The position numbers and the translations under genes were made by a program. From Peromyscus leucopus (Eukaryota; Chordata; Mammalia; Rodentia; Cricetidae): a stretch of 64,000 bases of DNA. This document shows positions 12,291 to 23,793 of this stretch, piece by piece (position 1 is the stretch's first letter; each line of letters starts with the position of its first letter). The notes under the pieces are model-generated. The model was not told where the DNA came from. It did no database searches and worked only from the letters and a program-made list of their open reading frames with translations. Where the stretch lies: the NCBI RefSeq assembly GCF_004664715.2, contig NC_051083.1, positions 94,579,920 to 94,643,919 on the forward strand, written 5' to 3'.

Positions 12291-12779
12291 ATCTTGGATT
12301 TATTGCAACTAGCTTCAAGATTAGTCTGAAAATGAGCAGCCAGGGAAAACAAGGGAGAGTGAGAGATATCTTTATATGCAGTTTTCAACATTACATTAGT
12401 TACTTCCTATTATTACCTTACAATTAGTGCATTTTCTAGACAACCTTCATATATGAGTCTTATAACTAATTTAGAAACAACTTTCTGTTCAACCATTTTC
12501 TAAATTGAATAAACAACACCAATACTTATAAATTTCAGAGATGGTGCCATTTGCCATTTAGGCTACAAAGTGAAGACTTGAGGCTAGGTCTTCTCTTTCC
12601 AGTGCACAGCTGAGTGAGTAGAGGAGGAAGATGTTACAAGACAGTAAGATACTCTTATACTATCCATTCTCTGTTGTTGGGCCCAGGGTTCAGGAATCAA
12701 GAGATAAACTTCTTGGAGTGCATTAGACATATTCCTGGGGCCACATTCATCAGCATTGCCAGCGTGAACATCTGCAACA

Positions 12780-12950
12780 CACTAAGCTAAATAGTTCATG
12801 CCTTTTATCTCATAGAACTGTGGGGCAGGCACTGTTACTATCATATTTCATAAAAGAAAAAAACAGGTTTGAGCAGTTAAACAGACATCTGTCCAAGGCC
12901 ACAAGGTTTCAGTCCCAAGTTTGGTTCCAAATCTCAGAGCTTTTCTGGTA
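12780..12950 (-). mobile_element. MIR fragment
   Basis: 'ggggcaggcactgttactat', 'tttcataaaag' and 'ctgtccaaggccacaagg' read as an antisense MIR. This is one of several MIRs in the window and marks old euchromatic sequence. Confidence 0.6.
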
Positions 12951-13989
12951 ACTCAGATCCCCTTTAACAACGTCCTAATGTTCCTCAACATTGTACTAAT
13001 AGTACAGAGAGTCACTATGACTTTGAACAGTTATAAAACAAAAGCTGCTCAATGAAATATAAACAAATACACATGTTAAACCATACTGAGTTCTGTCCCA
13101 GGTTTAATGTGTATTTCCCTTTGAAGAAAAGCTCCCCATGATTTTATGAATGAAAGACTGAGAAGAGAAGGAAGTGAGCTGTAGGAGCTGGCTCCTCACC
13201 AGATGGGACTTGTCGCCCACATTTTATCTTAAAAAGAAGCTGACACCAGACACTGCTGAGAAGTTCTAAAAGGCACTTCTCTCTAACATCTGCTCAAGTG
13301 TTTTCACACCAGACACAAACATAGCAGACAGGGTCAGGGAGTCAGAGAGAAATGAGCATTCTGGATTGCATAGGAAAAGCTCTACATATCCAGAATGAAG
13401 TAGGACCGATAGGGATGTATCATTGCTTGGATAGAACTTAAAATTGCCTAGCAAATACTTAACACACAATCTAAATGTTGCCCATGAAAGACAGTATTTT
13501 CCACTGAGGGATGCTCATGTGTTAAGTTTGCAAGACAACTGAGGAGGCAGAGGTCCCATAATTTGCAAATAATCAGAGTGGCTAGATTTAGCAAATAAAA
13601 ATTTAGAATGTCAAGAATATTTTTGTAACATATATGCCCCAAATTGTAAGTATGTTCCATGCAATATCAAGGATGTACTTACACTAAAACTCTTCTCATT
13701 ATTCATTTAAAATTCAAGTGTAACTAGCTGTCCTCTAGTTTAGGAAACCATACAAGTAGTATCATGACATTGGTGTGTCAAGCTCACTTGTGGTGTGTGT
13801 CAAAAGTAACGTTCAGTAAGAAAATATAAACTCCGTAAAAGTAATTTGGGAAATATAGGAGAGGGCTCAAGTTTCTTTCCATAATAGAGTCAGTTTTTAT
13901 TCATTTATGTCCTAATGTAGTATGAAAAGTAGGTGGGAAAAAGTAAAGTTATAATTATTATTTTAAGGGTTAAATTTGGTAATTTATAT
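12951..13989. other. No recognised feature
   Basis: About 1 kb of unique AT-rich sequence with chance frames on the minus strand only. Confidence 0.45.
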
Positions 13990-14068
13990 CTAAAAAACAA
14001 TTGTTTATTGAGTACCTGCTATGTCTCAGTATCTGTAGTAGATTCTGTGGATCTGATGATGAATAATT
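13990..14068 (-). mobile_element. L2/MIR 3' tail fragment
   Basis: 'ttgtttattgagtacctgc' and 'tatgtctcagtatctg' match the reverse complement of the shared L2/MIR 3' tail. Short remnant. Confidence 0.5.
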
Positions 14069-14079
14069 GGATATGACCT

Positions 14080-14247
14080 GCACATGAATGTTTGTAACTG
14101 TTTTCTTCATGTGGAAATAGTCCAAGTACCCATTAACAGGTGAATGGATAAAGATATTAGGATGCATTTTGTAAAATGATGTAGTATTCATCAATAAAAG
14201 AAATAAAATATTGATTATATACATATATATATAGCCACACACATATG

Positions 14248-14290
<43 letters not shown>

Positions 14291-14600
14291 CCACAAAGTT
14301 AAGCCTCATGGTTATGTTGAAAGAAGCAGAAACAGAAGAGCATTGTTTGTATGACTCCCCTTAGGGGAATCTCTAGAATACACAAAGTGCATACATGTCC
14401 CTACAAACCAGAGTAGTGATTACTCCTTCTGGGGCGGGAGGATAGAGGCAATTGGTAGCATAAGGGACTTTCTAGAATGGCAGACTACGTTCTATGTTTT
14501 ATTTGGGGTAATGATTTTTATTACACACCTCTGACTAAATTTCTATAATCATATTTGCTGTATATTTATAATCTCTGTGTTTTGCTTTTGTAGACTACAC
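14080..14600 (+). mobile_element. Old L1 3' end with internal (AC)n at 14251-14289
   Basis: 'cccattaacaggtgaatgg', 'ataaagatattagg' and the later 'gactaaatttctataatc' region follow an old mammalian L1 ORF2 3' end and 3' UTR. A 39-base AC array interrupts it. It is heavily decayed and has no usable frame. Confidence 0.55.
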
Positions 14601-14787
14601 AATGTAAACAATAAATATAGTTCCTGCCATCATGGAATAAACTTACTCTTATGGAATAAACTTACATAAGTGCTTAAAGAATAAGAACTGTGCTAAGAGT
14701 AACTGAAAGAAAGTCAAGATGTTATGTTAAAATTTTAACATGAAGACATCTACATTTTTCCTTCATTAACAAAGTAAGTGTTAGTGA

Positions 14788-15014
14788 GCTAGGGAGATAG
14801 ATCAGTTAGTAAAGTGTTTGCTGTGTGAGCATAAGGACCTAAGTTTCATCTCTAGCACCAACAAAGAAAGCCAGGCAAGGCAGCACATGCCTGTAATCCT
14901 AGGGAAGGCATAGACAGGCAGGTCCTTGAAGCTGTTTCAAAAAATATGGCAGAGCACAATTGATGAAGAGATCCAGTGTCAACCTCTAGCCTCCACGTGC
15001 ATGGGCAATGACAT

Positions 15015-15066
<52 letters not shown>
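14788..15066 (+). mobile_element. B2/B3-superfamily SINE with (AC)26 tail
   Basis: The head 'agctagggagatagatcag', a middle 'gcacatgcctgtaatcctag' and 'cctctagcctccacgtgc' run into an AC array at 15015-15066. The microsatellite sits where these SINEs normally have a CA-rich segment, so it probably grew from the SINE. Confidence 0.7.
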
Positions 15067-15071
<5 letters not shown>

Positions 15072-15099
15072 TACATACACACATCCCCCAAATAAAAAC

Positions 15100-15765
15100 T
15101 ATTTACCTGAGTATTACCTTGTTTCAGGCACTGGACCTGAACTTAGGTGCATAGTGTTAAATAAAGCAGATTTGGTGCCCTAAGCTCAGTAACTTATATT
15201 TGACACTGGAAAAGCAAACAATACTCTTTCAAGGATATGTGAACATCCAACATGAGCATCTGGCCTCATTTGTGAGACAGGAGAGGTTTTATATTAGAGA
15301 GGGTGGTATGAAGAGTGAAGAAATGCCAGTAAGGTGAAGGGATGAGGCAAGGCAAAAATCATTCCAGGAAAGAGAACATTAAGTGACAGAGAGCACACCA
15401 TGCAGTGAAGTAAGAGGTTATAGTAACCGAATCAAGAAAGGCAAGGGGAGGATGACAAGGGTTCATCTTGTACAGGAAGGCAAAGAAACATCTTATGTTT
15501 AATACATGAGAAGAAGGACCTCACTAATTTTGGTCAGAGAGTAACGTGGTCAGATTGAGGTTTTGTAAAAGGGAAAAAAGAACATGTTTCTAGTGGTAGT
15601 AGAGAGGAGGAGGGACGACTAATTAGGAGACTGCTACAGAGATCCCCATAAGAGAGGATGGCAGCCCGAGCAAGGGTTATATGGGGGTTGGCTAGAGAGA
15701 GGAAGCAGACTTTGGAAAGAGTTAAATAGAAAGGATGCAACTAGGAACTGAGCAGGGTTGAACCA
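15100..15765 (-). mobile_element. L2 LINE, long antisense copy
   Basis: The stretch runs in the order of a reversed L2: a 3'-tail remnant ('tttcaggcactggacctg'), then 'attccaggaaagagaac', 'ggtcagattgagg', 'ttaggagactgctacagag' and 'atggcagcccgagcaagg'. An ancient mammalian LINE at this length is a fairly long relic. Confidence 0.65.
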
Positions 15766-16047
15766 AGATCACTTCCTTGCTTTGAAGACAAACTTTAAGG
15801 CACATTTTCCAAATACAAAGGCAGGCTATTAGACATTATAGGAAAAATATTTTTTAAAATATTTTAAAAGCACATTTCCCTGAGGAACTATAATCCCAAT
15901 AAAGGAGACAATTATTATGAAAATAAGTAAGTGAGAAGCATCTTTCTAAAGATCACCTAAGCACAGGAACCCGGGAACGTAATTTATAGACCTTTAAATC
16001 AGATTTGACTTTGTATTGCAGTCCTATCCCTGTTCTGGTCATAGGGG

Positions 16048-16398
16048 TCAGTGGTGGTTTGATTGAGAATGTCCCCTATGGACTTATGTATTTTGAATAC
16101 TTAGTTCCAAGTTAGTGATGCTGTTTGGGGAGGTTTAGGAGAGGTATCCTTGCTGGAGAAAGTACATCACTGGTGATGAGATTTGAGAGTGTGTATCCTT
16201 GCCCCATTTCTAGTTATTCTTTGTTTGCTTTTGTGATTAGAGATGTGATCTCTTAGCTTCCTGCTTTATCTTCCTGCTACCATGCCTCCTGTACCATTGT
16301 GGACTCTCCTTCTAAACTGTAAGCTAAAGGAAACTCTTCCTTTAATAAATTACCTAAGTCATGTTGTTTTATCATTGCAAAGAAAAGTAATAAATAAA
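16048..16398 (+). mobile_element. MT-type MaLR solo LTR
   Basis: 'gtggtttgattgagaatgtc', 'tgtttggggaggtttagg', 'aaactgtaagctaaagg' and the 3' end 'aaagaaaagtaataaata' give the full order of an MT-type (ERVL-MaLR) LTR. No internal MaLR sequence follows, so it is a solo LTR. The TSD is not clear. Confidence 0.75.
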
Positions 16399-17569
16399 AA
16401 GCCTGTTGACCAGCTATTCATTTTCCTGGAGTATTTTTCATATTCCATCCACTGCTTGGGAAATCTTAGTCATGTTCTCCTTTTTCAATCTCTGGTAATA
16501 GTTTTATTATAGCAACTTTACTGAGACGTAACTCATATACTACATTTCTCACATTCTTAAATGTCACCTTACTTCTTTTCCAACGACTTTTAATGTTTAA
16601 TTAAAACATCTATCACTCTCACTAACAGCCTGCCTTTTTGACTACTTCAGAGGAACTGTGATGAGTATTTTCCAACTAAAACATACAGAATGATTTCGGG
16701 TGGTTGGACTGAGTTGTTTCTTCAGCTGTGCAATGTGTGGTATGGCTGTGCATGCTCTGCTACACCCTGAGAGCTTATCTTGTTCCTGCTAGACTTTATT
16801 TACATGGTAAATTTCATGTGCTTTAGTGGCTTGGCTGAGAATATTACTGCTCATTTATTATATGATGCCCTTAGGAAAGCTTGTGGCAAGTTGAAAACAA
16901 AATCTTTTAGTGTTTCTAAGTGGGAGCTTATGTTAGGATAGAAGACCTGACTATCTCTCCACAAGTTGAAAAATATCCTACAGGAACAGAGAAGATTGGG
17001 ATTCCAGAACAGACTGTTTCCTCTGTGATTAAGTCTAAATGGCCAAGAATACTGCCATTTCTGCCTTTTGTATCAGGAGGAAGGAATCTAATGAATGTCT
17101 AGTTGAGAAAGACAGGGTGTCCAAGTGTAGTAGCAGGAGACTGACTGGGAGACAAACTAGGTTACTTCCGTGAAGATAGTGAGTCATGATGAGATAATTT
17201 GTAAGTCCTATAAGTGTTGAGAAAGCTAAACGAGCTTCAGCTTGCTCAGAGATGGGGGAAGATAACATTGGAAAGGGACTCTGCTACAGAAAAACAGAAT
17301 GGCTCATAGGAAATCCACTAGAGTGACCCTGTCTGTATATTTTAGTTAAATAACCTTATTTAAAACAATTCAGTGATTTCTAAGACAGTTTGAATGACTG
17401 AAAAAAATTCAGATTTCTTAGAATGTCTCTGAATACCCATATGTGATCTTTGCCTAAGGTATAGCTTCATTTGGGCCTCTCTTCCGTCACTTAATTTGTA
17501 TGAACTACACTACTTTTCATTTCTTGAGTATGCAAAGCCCCTTGTACTCTTATAGCACTTCTATATATT
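16399..17569. other. No recognised feature
   Basis: Unique sequence with short chance frames on both strands. No SINE or LTR signature was found. Confidence 0.45.
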
Positions 17570-18440
17570 CTGATTTTGCCAGATGGGACTACCATATAAC
17601 ACCCTTGAGTATATATACCTAAAGGAAAGGAAGCTAGCATAAGTAAGGTGTAGCATGAATCTTAAAAGTTCTTATTAATAAAAACAAACCTGAGGCCAGT
17701 TATTAGGGTGAACACTGGAAGATCAGATAGACAGAACAAGCCACAGCTAACCTCACCTGGCCAACTTCTCAACTGATCTTGTTTCCTCAGACTGGAAGCC
17801 TCTGTGTCCTCATATCCGAATGGCTCTCAGCTGAACTGTGCTGCTCCAAAGCCTGAAAGCTTAACCACCAAATGCTTCTAGTTTCTGGTCCTCACATCTT
17901 ATATACCTTTCTGCTTTCTACCACTACTCCCTGGAATTAAAGGCTTGCTTTCTGGGATTAAAGGCATGAGTCACCATGCTTGGCTGTATCCTTGAACACA
18001 TGGATTTCTGCCTCTGGAATGCTACGATTAAAGGTGTGTGCTACCACTGCCTATCCTAAGTATCTAGTGGCTTTTCTGTTCTCTGACCCCAGATAAGTTT
18101 ATTAGGGTACACAATATTTTGGGGAACACAATACCACCACAGTAAGGCACAATACAAATAGCTGCACACACATCGATAATATGGCACTATCCACAATAAA
18201 AAGTTATGGAATCAGTCTACATGCTCTCAAAAGGTAAATAGATAAAGGAAATGTGGTATATATACAGAATCAAGAATTACCCAGCCAAAGAAGAATAAAG
18301 TTGTATCAGTTATAGGAAAATGAAACTGGAGTCATAATATTAGGCAAAAGAAGCCCAACACAGAAAGACAAAAAAGATGTGCTTTCTCTCATACATAGAA
18401 TCAAGATTTTTAAAACATGAAGGTCAAAGAGAAGATATTA
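17570..18440 (+). mobile_element. Old L1 3' part, split by a solo LTR
   Basis: ORF2-end sequence is visible before (17570-17642) and after (18148-18440) the LTR. The later part has 'ggaaatgtggtatatataca' and 'cacagaaagac', which encode the common L1 C-terminal region. The reading frame is broken. Confidence 0.6.
17643..18147 (-). mobile_element. Solo LTR, ERVK-like, carrying B1-derived blocks; 6-bp TSD
   Basis: The LTR body, 17649-18141 (493 bp), reads in reverse as TG...CA: it starts 'tgtagcatgaatc' and ends 'aataccaccaca'. Exact gtaagg copies lie at 17643-17648 and 18142-18147, and a 6-bp TSD is typical of ERVK integration. On the minus strand a TATATAAG box (complement of 17898-17905) lies downstream of two B1-like segments (about 17940-18056). 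No internal viral sequence is attached. Confidence 0.88.
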
Positions 18441-18599
18441 CAGTAAAGTGGAGATGAATATGATTCAAGTATTACTGTGTATGAGAGATTTTGTATAATG
18501 GATATTCCATGATAATGATGGTGGTGGTGATGAAAACCAAATCCATACTTTATAAAATTGAGGAGATAAAAGAAAGTAAAAAAAAATCACACAAATAGG

Positions 18600-19130
18600 A
18601 TAATTAAAACACCTCTGAACAATAAAAGAACTGCTGGAGGTCTCATCATTCCCTATTTCAAGTTGTACTACAGAGCTACAGTAATAAAAAAAAACATGGT
18701 ATTGGCATAAAAACAGAGTCATTGATCAATAGAATCAAATTAAAGATCCAGATATAAATCCACATACCTATGGACACCTGATTTTTTTTTTTTTGAGACA
18801 GGGTTTCTCTTTGTAGTTTTGGTGCCTGTCCTGGATCTCACTCTGTAGACCAGGCTGGCCTCGAACTCACAGAGATCCACCTGGCTCTGCCTCCCGAGTG
18901 CTGGGATTAAAGGTGTGCGCCACCATGCACAGTACTTATAGGACACTTGCTTTTTAATAAAGAAGACAGAAATACACACTGGAAAAAAAAGACAGAACCT
19001 TCAACAAATGGTGCTGGTCAAATTGGATGTCTGCATGTAGAAGAATGCAAATAGAGCCATAATTATCACCTTGCACAAAACTTAAGTTCAGTAGATCAAA
19101 GACCTCAACATAAAACCAAATACACTAAAT
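18600..19130 (+). mobile_element. L1 ORF2 segment, upstream half of a split L1, with a B1 inside
   Basis: 'cattccctatttcaag', 'ctacagagctacagtaat', 'ttcaacaaatggtgctgg' and 'gatcaaagacctcaacat' follow rodent L1 ORF2 in order. ORF2 breaks off near 19130 and resumes at about 23061 with the expected next segment ('aaagaaagtggggaatagcc'). A minus-strand B1 (18781-18938) interrupts this half. Confidence 0.75.
18781..18938 (-). mobile_element. B1 SINE inside L1 ORF2
   Basis: A T-run, 'gagacagggtttctctttg', then 'cctgggattaaaggtgtg'-type sequence read as a reversed near-complete B1. Flanks tatggacacctg (18769-18780) and tataggacacttg (18937-18949) form an imperfect TSD, so the B1 is younger than the L1. 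Confidence 0.9.
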
Positions 19131-19198
19131 AAAATAAAGTATTAAAAATAAAATTATATATGTATATATAATATATATATTAAAAAATAAAATTATAA

Positions 19199-19431
19199 GC
19201 CGGGCGTTGGTGGCGCACGCCTTTAATCCCAGCACTCGGGAGGCAGAGCCAGGCAGATCTCTGTGAGTTCGAGGCCAGCCTGGGCTACCAAGTGAGCTCC
19301 AGGAAAGGCGCAAAGCTACACAGAGAAACCCTGTCTCGAAAAACCAAAAATAAAATAAAATAAAATAAAATAAAATAAAATAAAATAAAATAAAATAAAA
19401 TAATTATATATACATATATATATATATATAT
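19199..19431 (+). mobile_element. B1 SINE with (TAAAA)10 and (TA)n tail
   Basis: Full B1 from 'gccgggcgttggtggcgc' to 'ccctgtctcgaaaaacc', then ten exact TAAAA units at 19351-19400 and an alternating TA tract at 19403-19431. The pentamer array most likely expanded from the SINE A-tail. Confidence 0.93.
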
Positions 19432-19514
19432 GCCACATAAAGATGGAAATTACACAGAGAGACTGGATTATATTTTCTTGGGATTTTTAACTGGAGAGAG
19501 ACATTTGATTATAA

Positions 19515-22500
19515 ATCTGTGGATATCGTTCTGTGTAAATAAAACACTGATTGGTCAGTGGCCAGACAGGAAATAGTCGGGACAAGGAGAGGAGAATTCT
19601 GGGAAGTGGAAGGCTGAGTGAAGGAGACACTGCCAGTTGCCACCATGACAAGCAGCATGTGAAGATGCCGGTAAGCCACAAGCCATGTGGCAAGGTATAG
19701 ATTTATAGAAATGGGTTAATTTAAGATATAAGAACAGTTAGCAAGAATCCTGCCACAGCCATACACTTTGTAAATAATATAAGCGTCTGTGTGTTTATTT
19801 TATAAGTGGGCTGTTGGACTGCTGGGGCTCAGCAGGACTGGGAGAGAAGCTCTCCAGCTATAAGGCTGCTGAAGTAAAGCAATATGTATATTTTAAAGGT
19901 ATCTTGACTTCAAAATTTGGATCTAAGGATATGTTGCTTTGGAAAAGAGGTTCTGCTTTTGTTTCCACAGGAAGCAAAAGGTTATGGATTTGTTCCAGGT
20001 TAAGATGGATCAGATTTGATCAAGCAAGTCCTCCTAAACTTTAACAGATCATACCTATCACCAAAGGTTATAGTCAGTCTTTCCAGGAGTTGAACATTAT
20101 CTCAAATTTTCTCAGGATCCACATAAGATTACCAGCACGCCCAACCAGCAGGAAGTAGTATGAGAAGCTATATCCAAATTGCCAAAATATTGTTTGTAAA
20201 TGTTTATTTTTATTTAAATGGAGTTGATTATAAATGCAATATTTTTCTAAAAAAGAAAAGGGGATAGTATAGATATGATAGGATAAAAGGGTAGATTATT
20301 ATTATTTTTTTTTTATTTTACACCACCATTCAGTTCAACATAATAGCCACAGATTCCCCTGTTCTCCCCGTCTCGCCCACCTCCCCCTCCCCCAGCCCAC
20401 CCCCCAATCCCACCTCCTCCAGATCAAGGTCTTCCCTGAGGACCAGGGTCGACCTGGTAGAGTCAGTCCAGGCAGGTCCAGTCCCCCCCTCCCAGACAGA
20501 GCCAAGCGTCCCTGCATAAGTCCCAGGATTCAAACAGCCAACTCATGCAGCAAGCCCAGGACCCGGCACCAATGCACAGCTGCCTCCCAAACAGATCAAG
20601 CCAAATGACTGTCTCACCCATTCAGGGGGCCTGATCCAGTTGGGGGCCCCTCAGCCTTTGGTTCATAGATCCTGTGCTTCCATTCATTTGGCTATTTGTC
20701 CCTGTGCTTTATCCAACCTTGGCTTCAACAATTCTCGCTCATATAAACCCTCTTCTTTCTCACTAATTAGACTCCCAGTGCTCCACCAGGGGCCCAGCCG
20801 TGGATGTCTGCATCCAGATTCCTCAGTCCTTGGATGGGGTTTATGGCACAACTATCAGGGTGTCTGGCCATCCCATCACCAGAGTAGGTCAGTTCCTGCC
20901 GTCTCTCGACCATTGCCAGCAGTCTTTTGCGGGGGTATCTTTGTGGATCTCCGTGGGCCTCCCTAGCTCTCTGCTTCCTACCCTTCTCATGTGGTCTTCA
21001 TTTACCATGGTCTCCTATTCCTTGTTCTCCCTCTCTTTTCTTGATCCAGCTAGGATCTCCCACTCTCTTTCCCTCGACCGTCGCCCTTCATTGTTCCCAC
21101 TCATGACCAGGCTGTTCATTAGATCTCGTCCATTTCTCCGTGTCTTTTTTGGGGTCAAAAGGGTAGATTATTGAATCTGCATTTAAAGAGCAACAACTTG
21201 TTTAAAATGTTTTACATTGCTATGGATTTTAATGTATTGACACAAATTTAAAGTTAATTTTGTTATATTGTATGTGTATTTCTACTTTTGTTTAGGGTAT
21301 TATGTTTGTGCAGCTCATTTAAAATTGTAATATATAATTAAGAAATATAGATTAATAATTAGTCAATCATATAATCAAACTTATAGCCATGTTAGTTAAG
21401 TTTTCTAGGTGTGAATAGATATATTTCAATTAAGTAGGTAATCTTCAAACATTTCAAAGACCTGCAGAATATGGCATTTAAAATGTTTTTAAAACTTAGA
21501 CTGTTTTGGACAATGAGACATATCTGCTCCTGGCAGCACCAATTACTTCAAGGAGGACGATGGGCATCAAATAAACTCATTATGGAGTTTGCTTTCTTTG
21601 CAGCAAAAGTTAGCCACTGGGCAAAAAAAGTGCCTTTGCGTTGACTGATTGACACTATGTCGCATAAACTGGACATGCAGGCTCATAGGAAGGGGACCAC
21701 TGAACTTTGCAAGATGAGATGGTTCTTCAGGTTCCTGCCAGATATTCTGCAAGACATAGGGAGAAGCAACTGAGAAACTATAGATCTATAGGCTGAAGAT
21801 GGATGCCCCACCATAGTAGAGGAACTTTGGATGACTATTCAGGCAGCCAGCTGTCCCTGTCATTCTAGATTTTTGAAAGTTGCTTACAATGCACTTCCTA
21901 TTCATGTAGGCAATATTATATCCTTCTGGGGTCTTTGATGTAGTTAAAGACTAAATAGTTAAAATTTTCCTTGGTTAAGATAATAGATAAATTAGATATG
22001 AAACCTTAGACTCACAAATATAAGATAGAATTTTTTTTTACTTTGCCAAATACAAATAGACTAGATATTATAACTGTAATTGTTGCTTGATAATGGTTTG
22101 TTATATATAATTTTACTATGTTAAAGTTAAAACCTTCCTTTTTAATAAAACCAAAAATGGGAAATGCTGTGGGAAAATGCTCTTGTACACTGGTCTAATA
22201 AAATGCTGATTGGCCAGTAGCCAGGCAGAAAGTATAAGTGGGGTGAACAGACTAGGAGAATGCTGGGAAGAGGAAGGATGGAGTTAGGAGTCACCAGCCA
22301 GACACAGAGGAAGCAAGATGACAAGGCAGAACTGAGAAAAGGTACCAAGCCACATGGCTAAACATAGATAAGGATTATGGTTTATTTAAGTGCAAATGCT
22401 CATCAATAATAAGCCTGAGCTAATGGCCAAGCAGTTATAATTAATATAAGCTTTTGAGTGATTATTTTATAAGCAGCTGCAGGACCACATGGCCAGGCAG

Positions 22501-22523
22501 GACCAGGGAAACCTTCTGACTAC
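19515..22523 (+). mobile_element. Non-coding LTR-retrotransposon block, two discordant LTRs
   Basis: The 5' LTR-like part at 19515-19862 has 'gattggtcagtggccag' and 'aggtatagatttatagaaa'. About 2.3 kb of internal sequence follows, 0.87 kb of which is a later L1 insertion. A purine tract 'aaaaatgggaaa' then abuts a second LTR at 22165-22523 that starts 'tgctgtggg'. No gag, pol or env frame was recognised, so it resembles a non-autonomous (mys-like, tentative) element. The two LTRs differ strongly in the middle. A tacact repeat at 19121-19126 and 23062-23067 may be the original 6-bp TSD. Confidence 0.6.
20285..21172 (-). mobile_element. Young 5'-truncated L1 tail with exact 16-bp TSD
   Basis: An exact direct repeat, aaaagggtagattatt, flanks the element at 20285-20300 and 21157-21172. 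The body (20301-21156) is an inverted L1 3' UTR: poly-T, then a C-rich tract (20376-20406) that is G-rich on the element's own strand. It is inserted in the LTR-element interior. The 108-, 124-, 60- and 67-codon frames here are antisense or out-of-context reads of the UTR. Confidence 0.95.
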
Positions 22524-23054
22524 TGTGGTGGTATTGTGTTCCCCAAAATATTGTGTACCCTAATAAATTTATATGGGGTCAGAGAACAGACAGCCACTAG
22601 ATACAGTGGCTAGAAAATGGTGGCACTCACCCCTTTAATCCTAGCATTCCAGAGGGAGAAATCCATCTGGGATCTGTGTGAGTTCAAGGCCACATTGGAA
22701 AGAGCCAGGCATGGTGACACATGCCTTTAATCCCAGGGAGTGAGTCTTTAATCTCAGGGAGTGATGGTAGAAAGCAGAAAGATATATAAGGCATGAGGAC
22801 CAGGAACTAGAAGCATTTGGCTGGTTAAGCATTTGGTTGGTTAAGCTTTCAGGCTTCTAGCAGCATAGTTCAGCTGAGATCCATTTGCATATGAGGACAC
22901 AGAAGCTTCCAGTCTGAGGAAACAAGATCAGCTGAGAAGTTGGCCAGGTGAGGTTAGCTGTGGCTTGTTCTGTCTATCTGATCTTCCAGTGTTCACCCCA
23001 ATACCTGGCTCAGATTTTATTTCATTAATAAGAACTTTTAAGATTCATGCTACA
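22524..23054 (+). mobile_element. Solo LTR with B1-derived blocks, sister of 17649-18141
   Basis: Starts 'tgtggtggtattgtgttccc' and ends 'aagattcatgctaca' (531 bp). Flanks gactac (22518-22523) and gacaac (23055-23060) are a 5-of-6 TSD. B1-like blocks lie at 22617-22696 (B-box-like gttcaaggcc at 22682-22691) and 22703-22740, upstream of a TATATAAG box at 22783-22790. Near the 3' end is an attaataaga motif shared with the LTR at 41381. It inserted at the very end of the preceding LTR. Confidence 0.88.
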
Positions 23055-23391
23055 GACAACATACACTCAAACCTGATAGTAAAGAAAGTGGGGAATAGCC
23101 TTGAGTACATTGGCACAGGAGACAACTTCCTCAACAGAACACTGATAACACAAGCACTAAGATCAATAATTAATTAATAATTGGGACCTCATGAAACTGA
23201 AAAGCTTCTGTAAGGCAAAGGACACTGTCAGTTGGATAAAGAGGCCACCTACAGAATGGGAATTCCAACTCCACATCCAATAAAGGACTAATATCCAAAA
23301 TATATAAAGAAACTAGATATCAAAAATCCAAATAATCCATTAAAAATGGGGTATAGATCTAAGCAAGTAATTCTCAACAGAGGAAACTCAA

Positions 23392-23793
23392 ATGGCTGAG
23401 AAACACTTAAAGAAATGTTCAAAATCCCTAGCCATCAGGGAAATGCAAGTCAAAATGACTCTGAGATTCCATTTTACACCCGTCAGAATGGCTAAGATCA
23501 ATAACACAAGTGACAGCTCATGTAGAGCAAGGGGAACAGTCCTCTGTTGCTCTTGGGAGTGTAAGGAGCCACTGTGGAAATCAATATGGCAGTTCTTCAG
23601 AAAGTTCGGAATCAATCTACCTCAAAATCTAGCTCTACCACTCTTGGGAATATACCCAAAGGATGATCCATCCTACCACAAGGACACTTGCTCAATCATG
23701 TTCAATGAGGCTTTATTCATAATAACCAAAGATTGGATAAAGAAAATTTGGCACAATTACACAATGGAGTATTACTCAGCTGTTAAAAATTGA
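23392..23793 (+). pseudogene. L1 ORF2 C-terminal remnant (133-codon frame)
   Basis: The frame holds the typical L1 ORF2p C-terminal landmarks: a cysteine-rich stretch including CCSWEC, then PLWKSIWQFFRKF, LLGIYPKD, DWIKKIWH and YTMEYYSA near the end. ORF2p as a whole is an endonuclease/reverse transcriptase; only the tail downstream of the RT domain is present. The frame is an accident of where stops fall in the decayed copy; neither upstream coding sequence nor a promoter is intact. Confidence 0.88.

Noticed and set aside
20640..21174. Overlapping plus frames of 108 and 124 codons
   Set aside because: They lie wholly or almost wholly inside the TSD-bracketed L1 tail and read its 3' UTR antisense.
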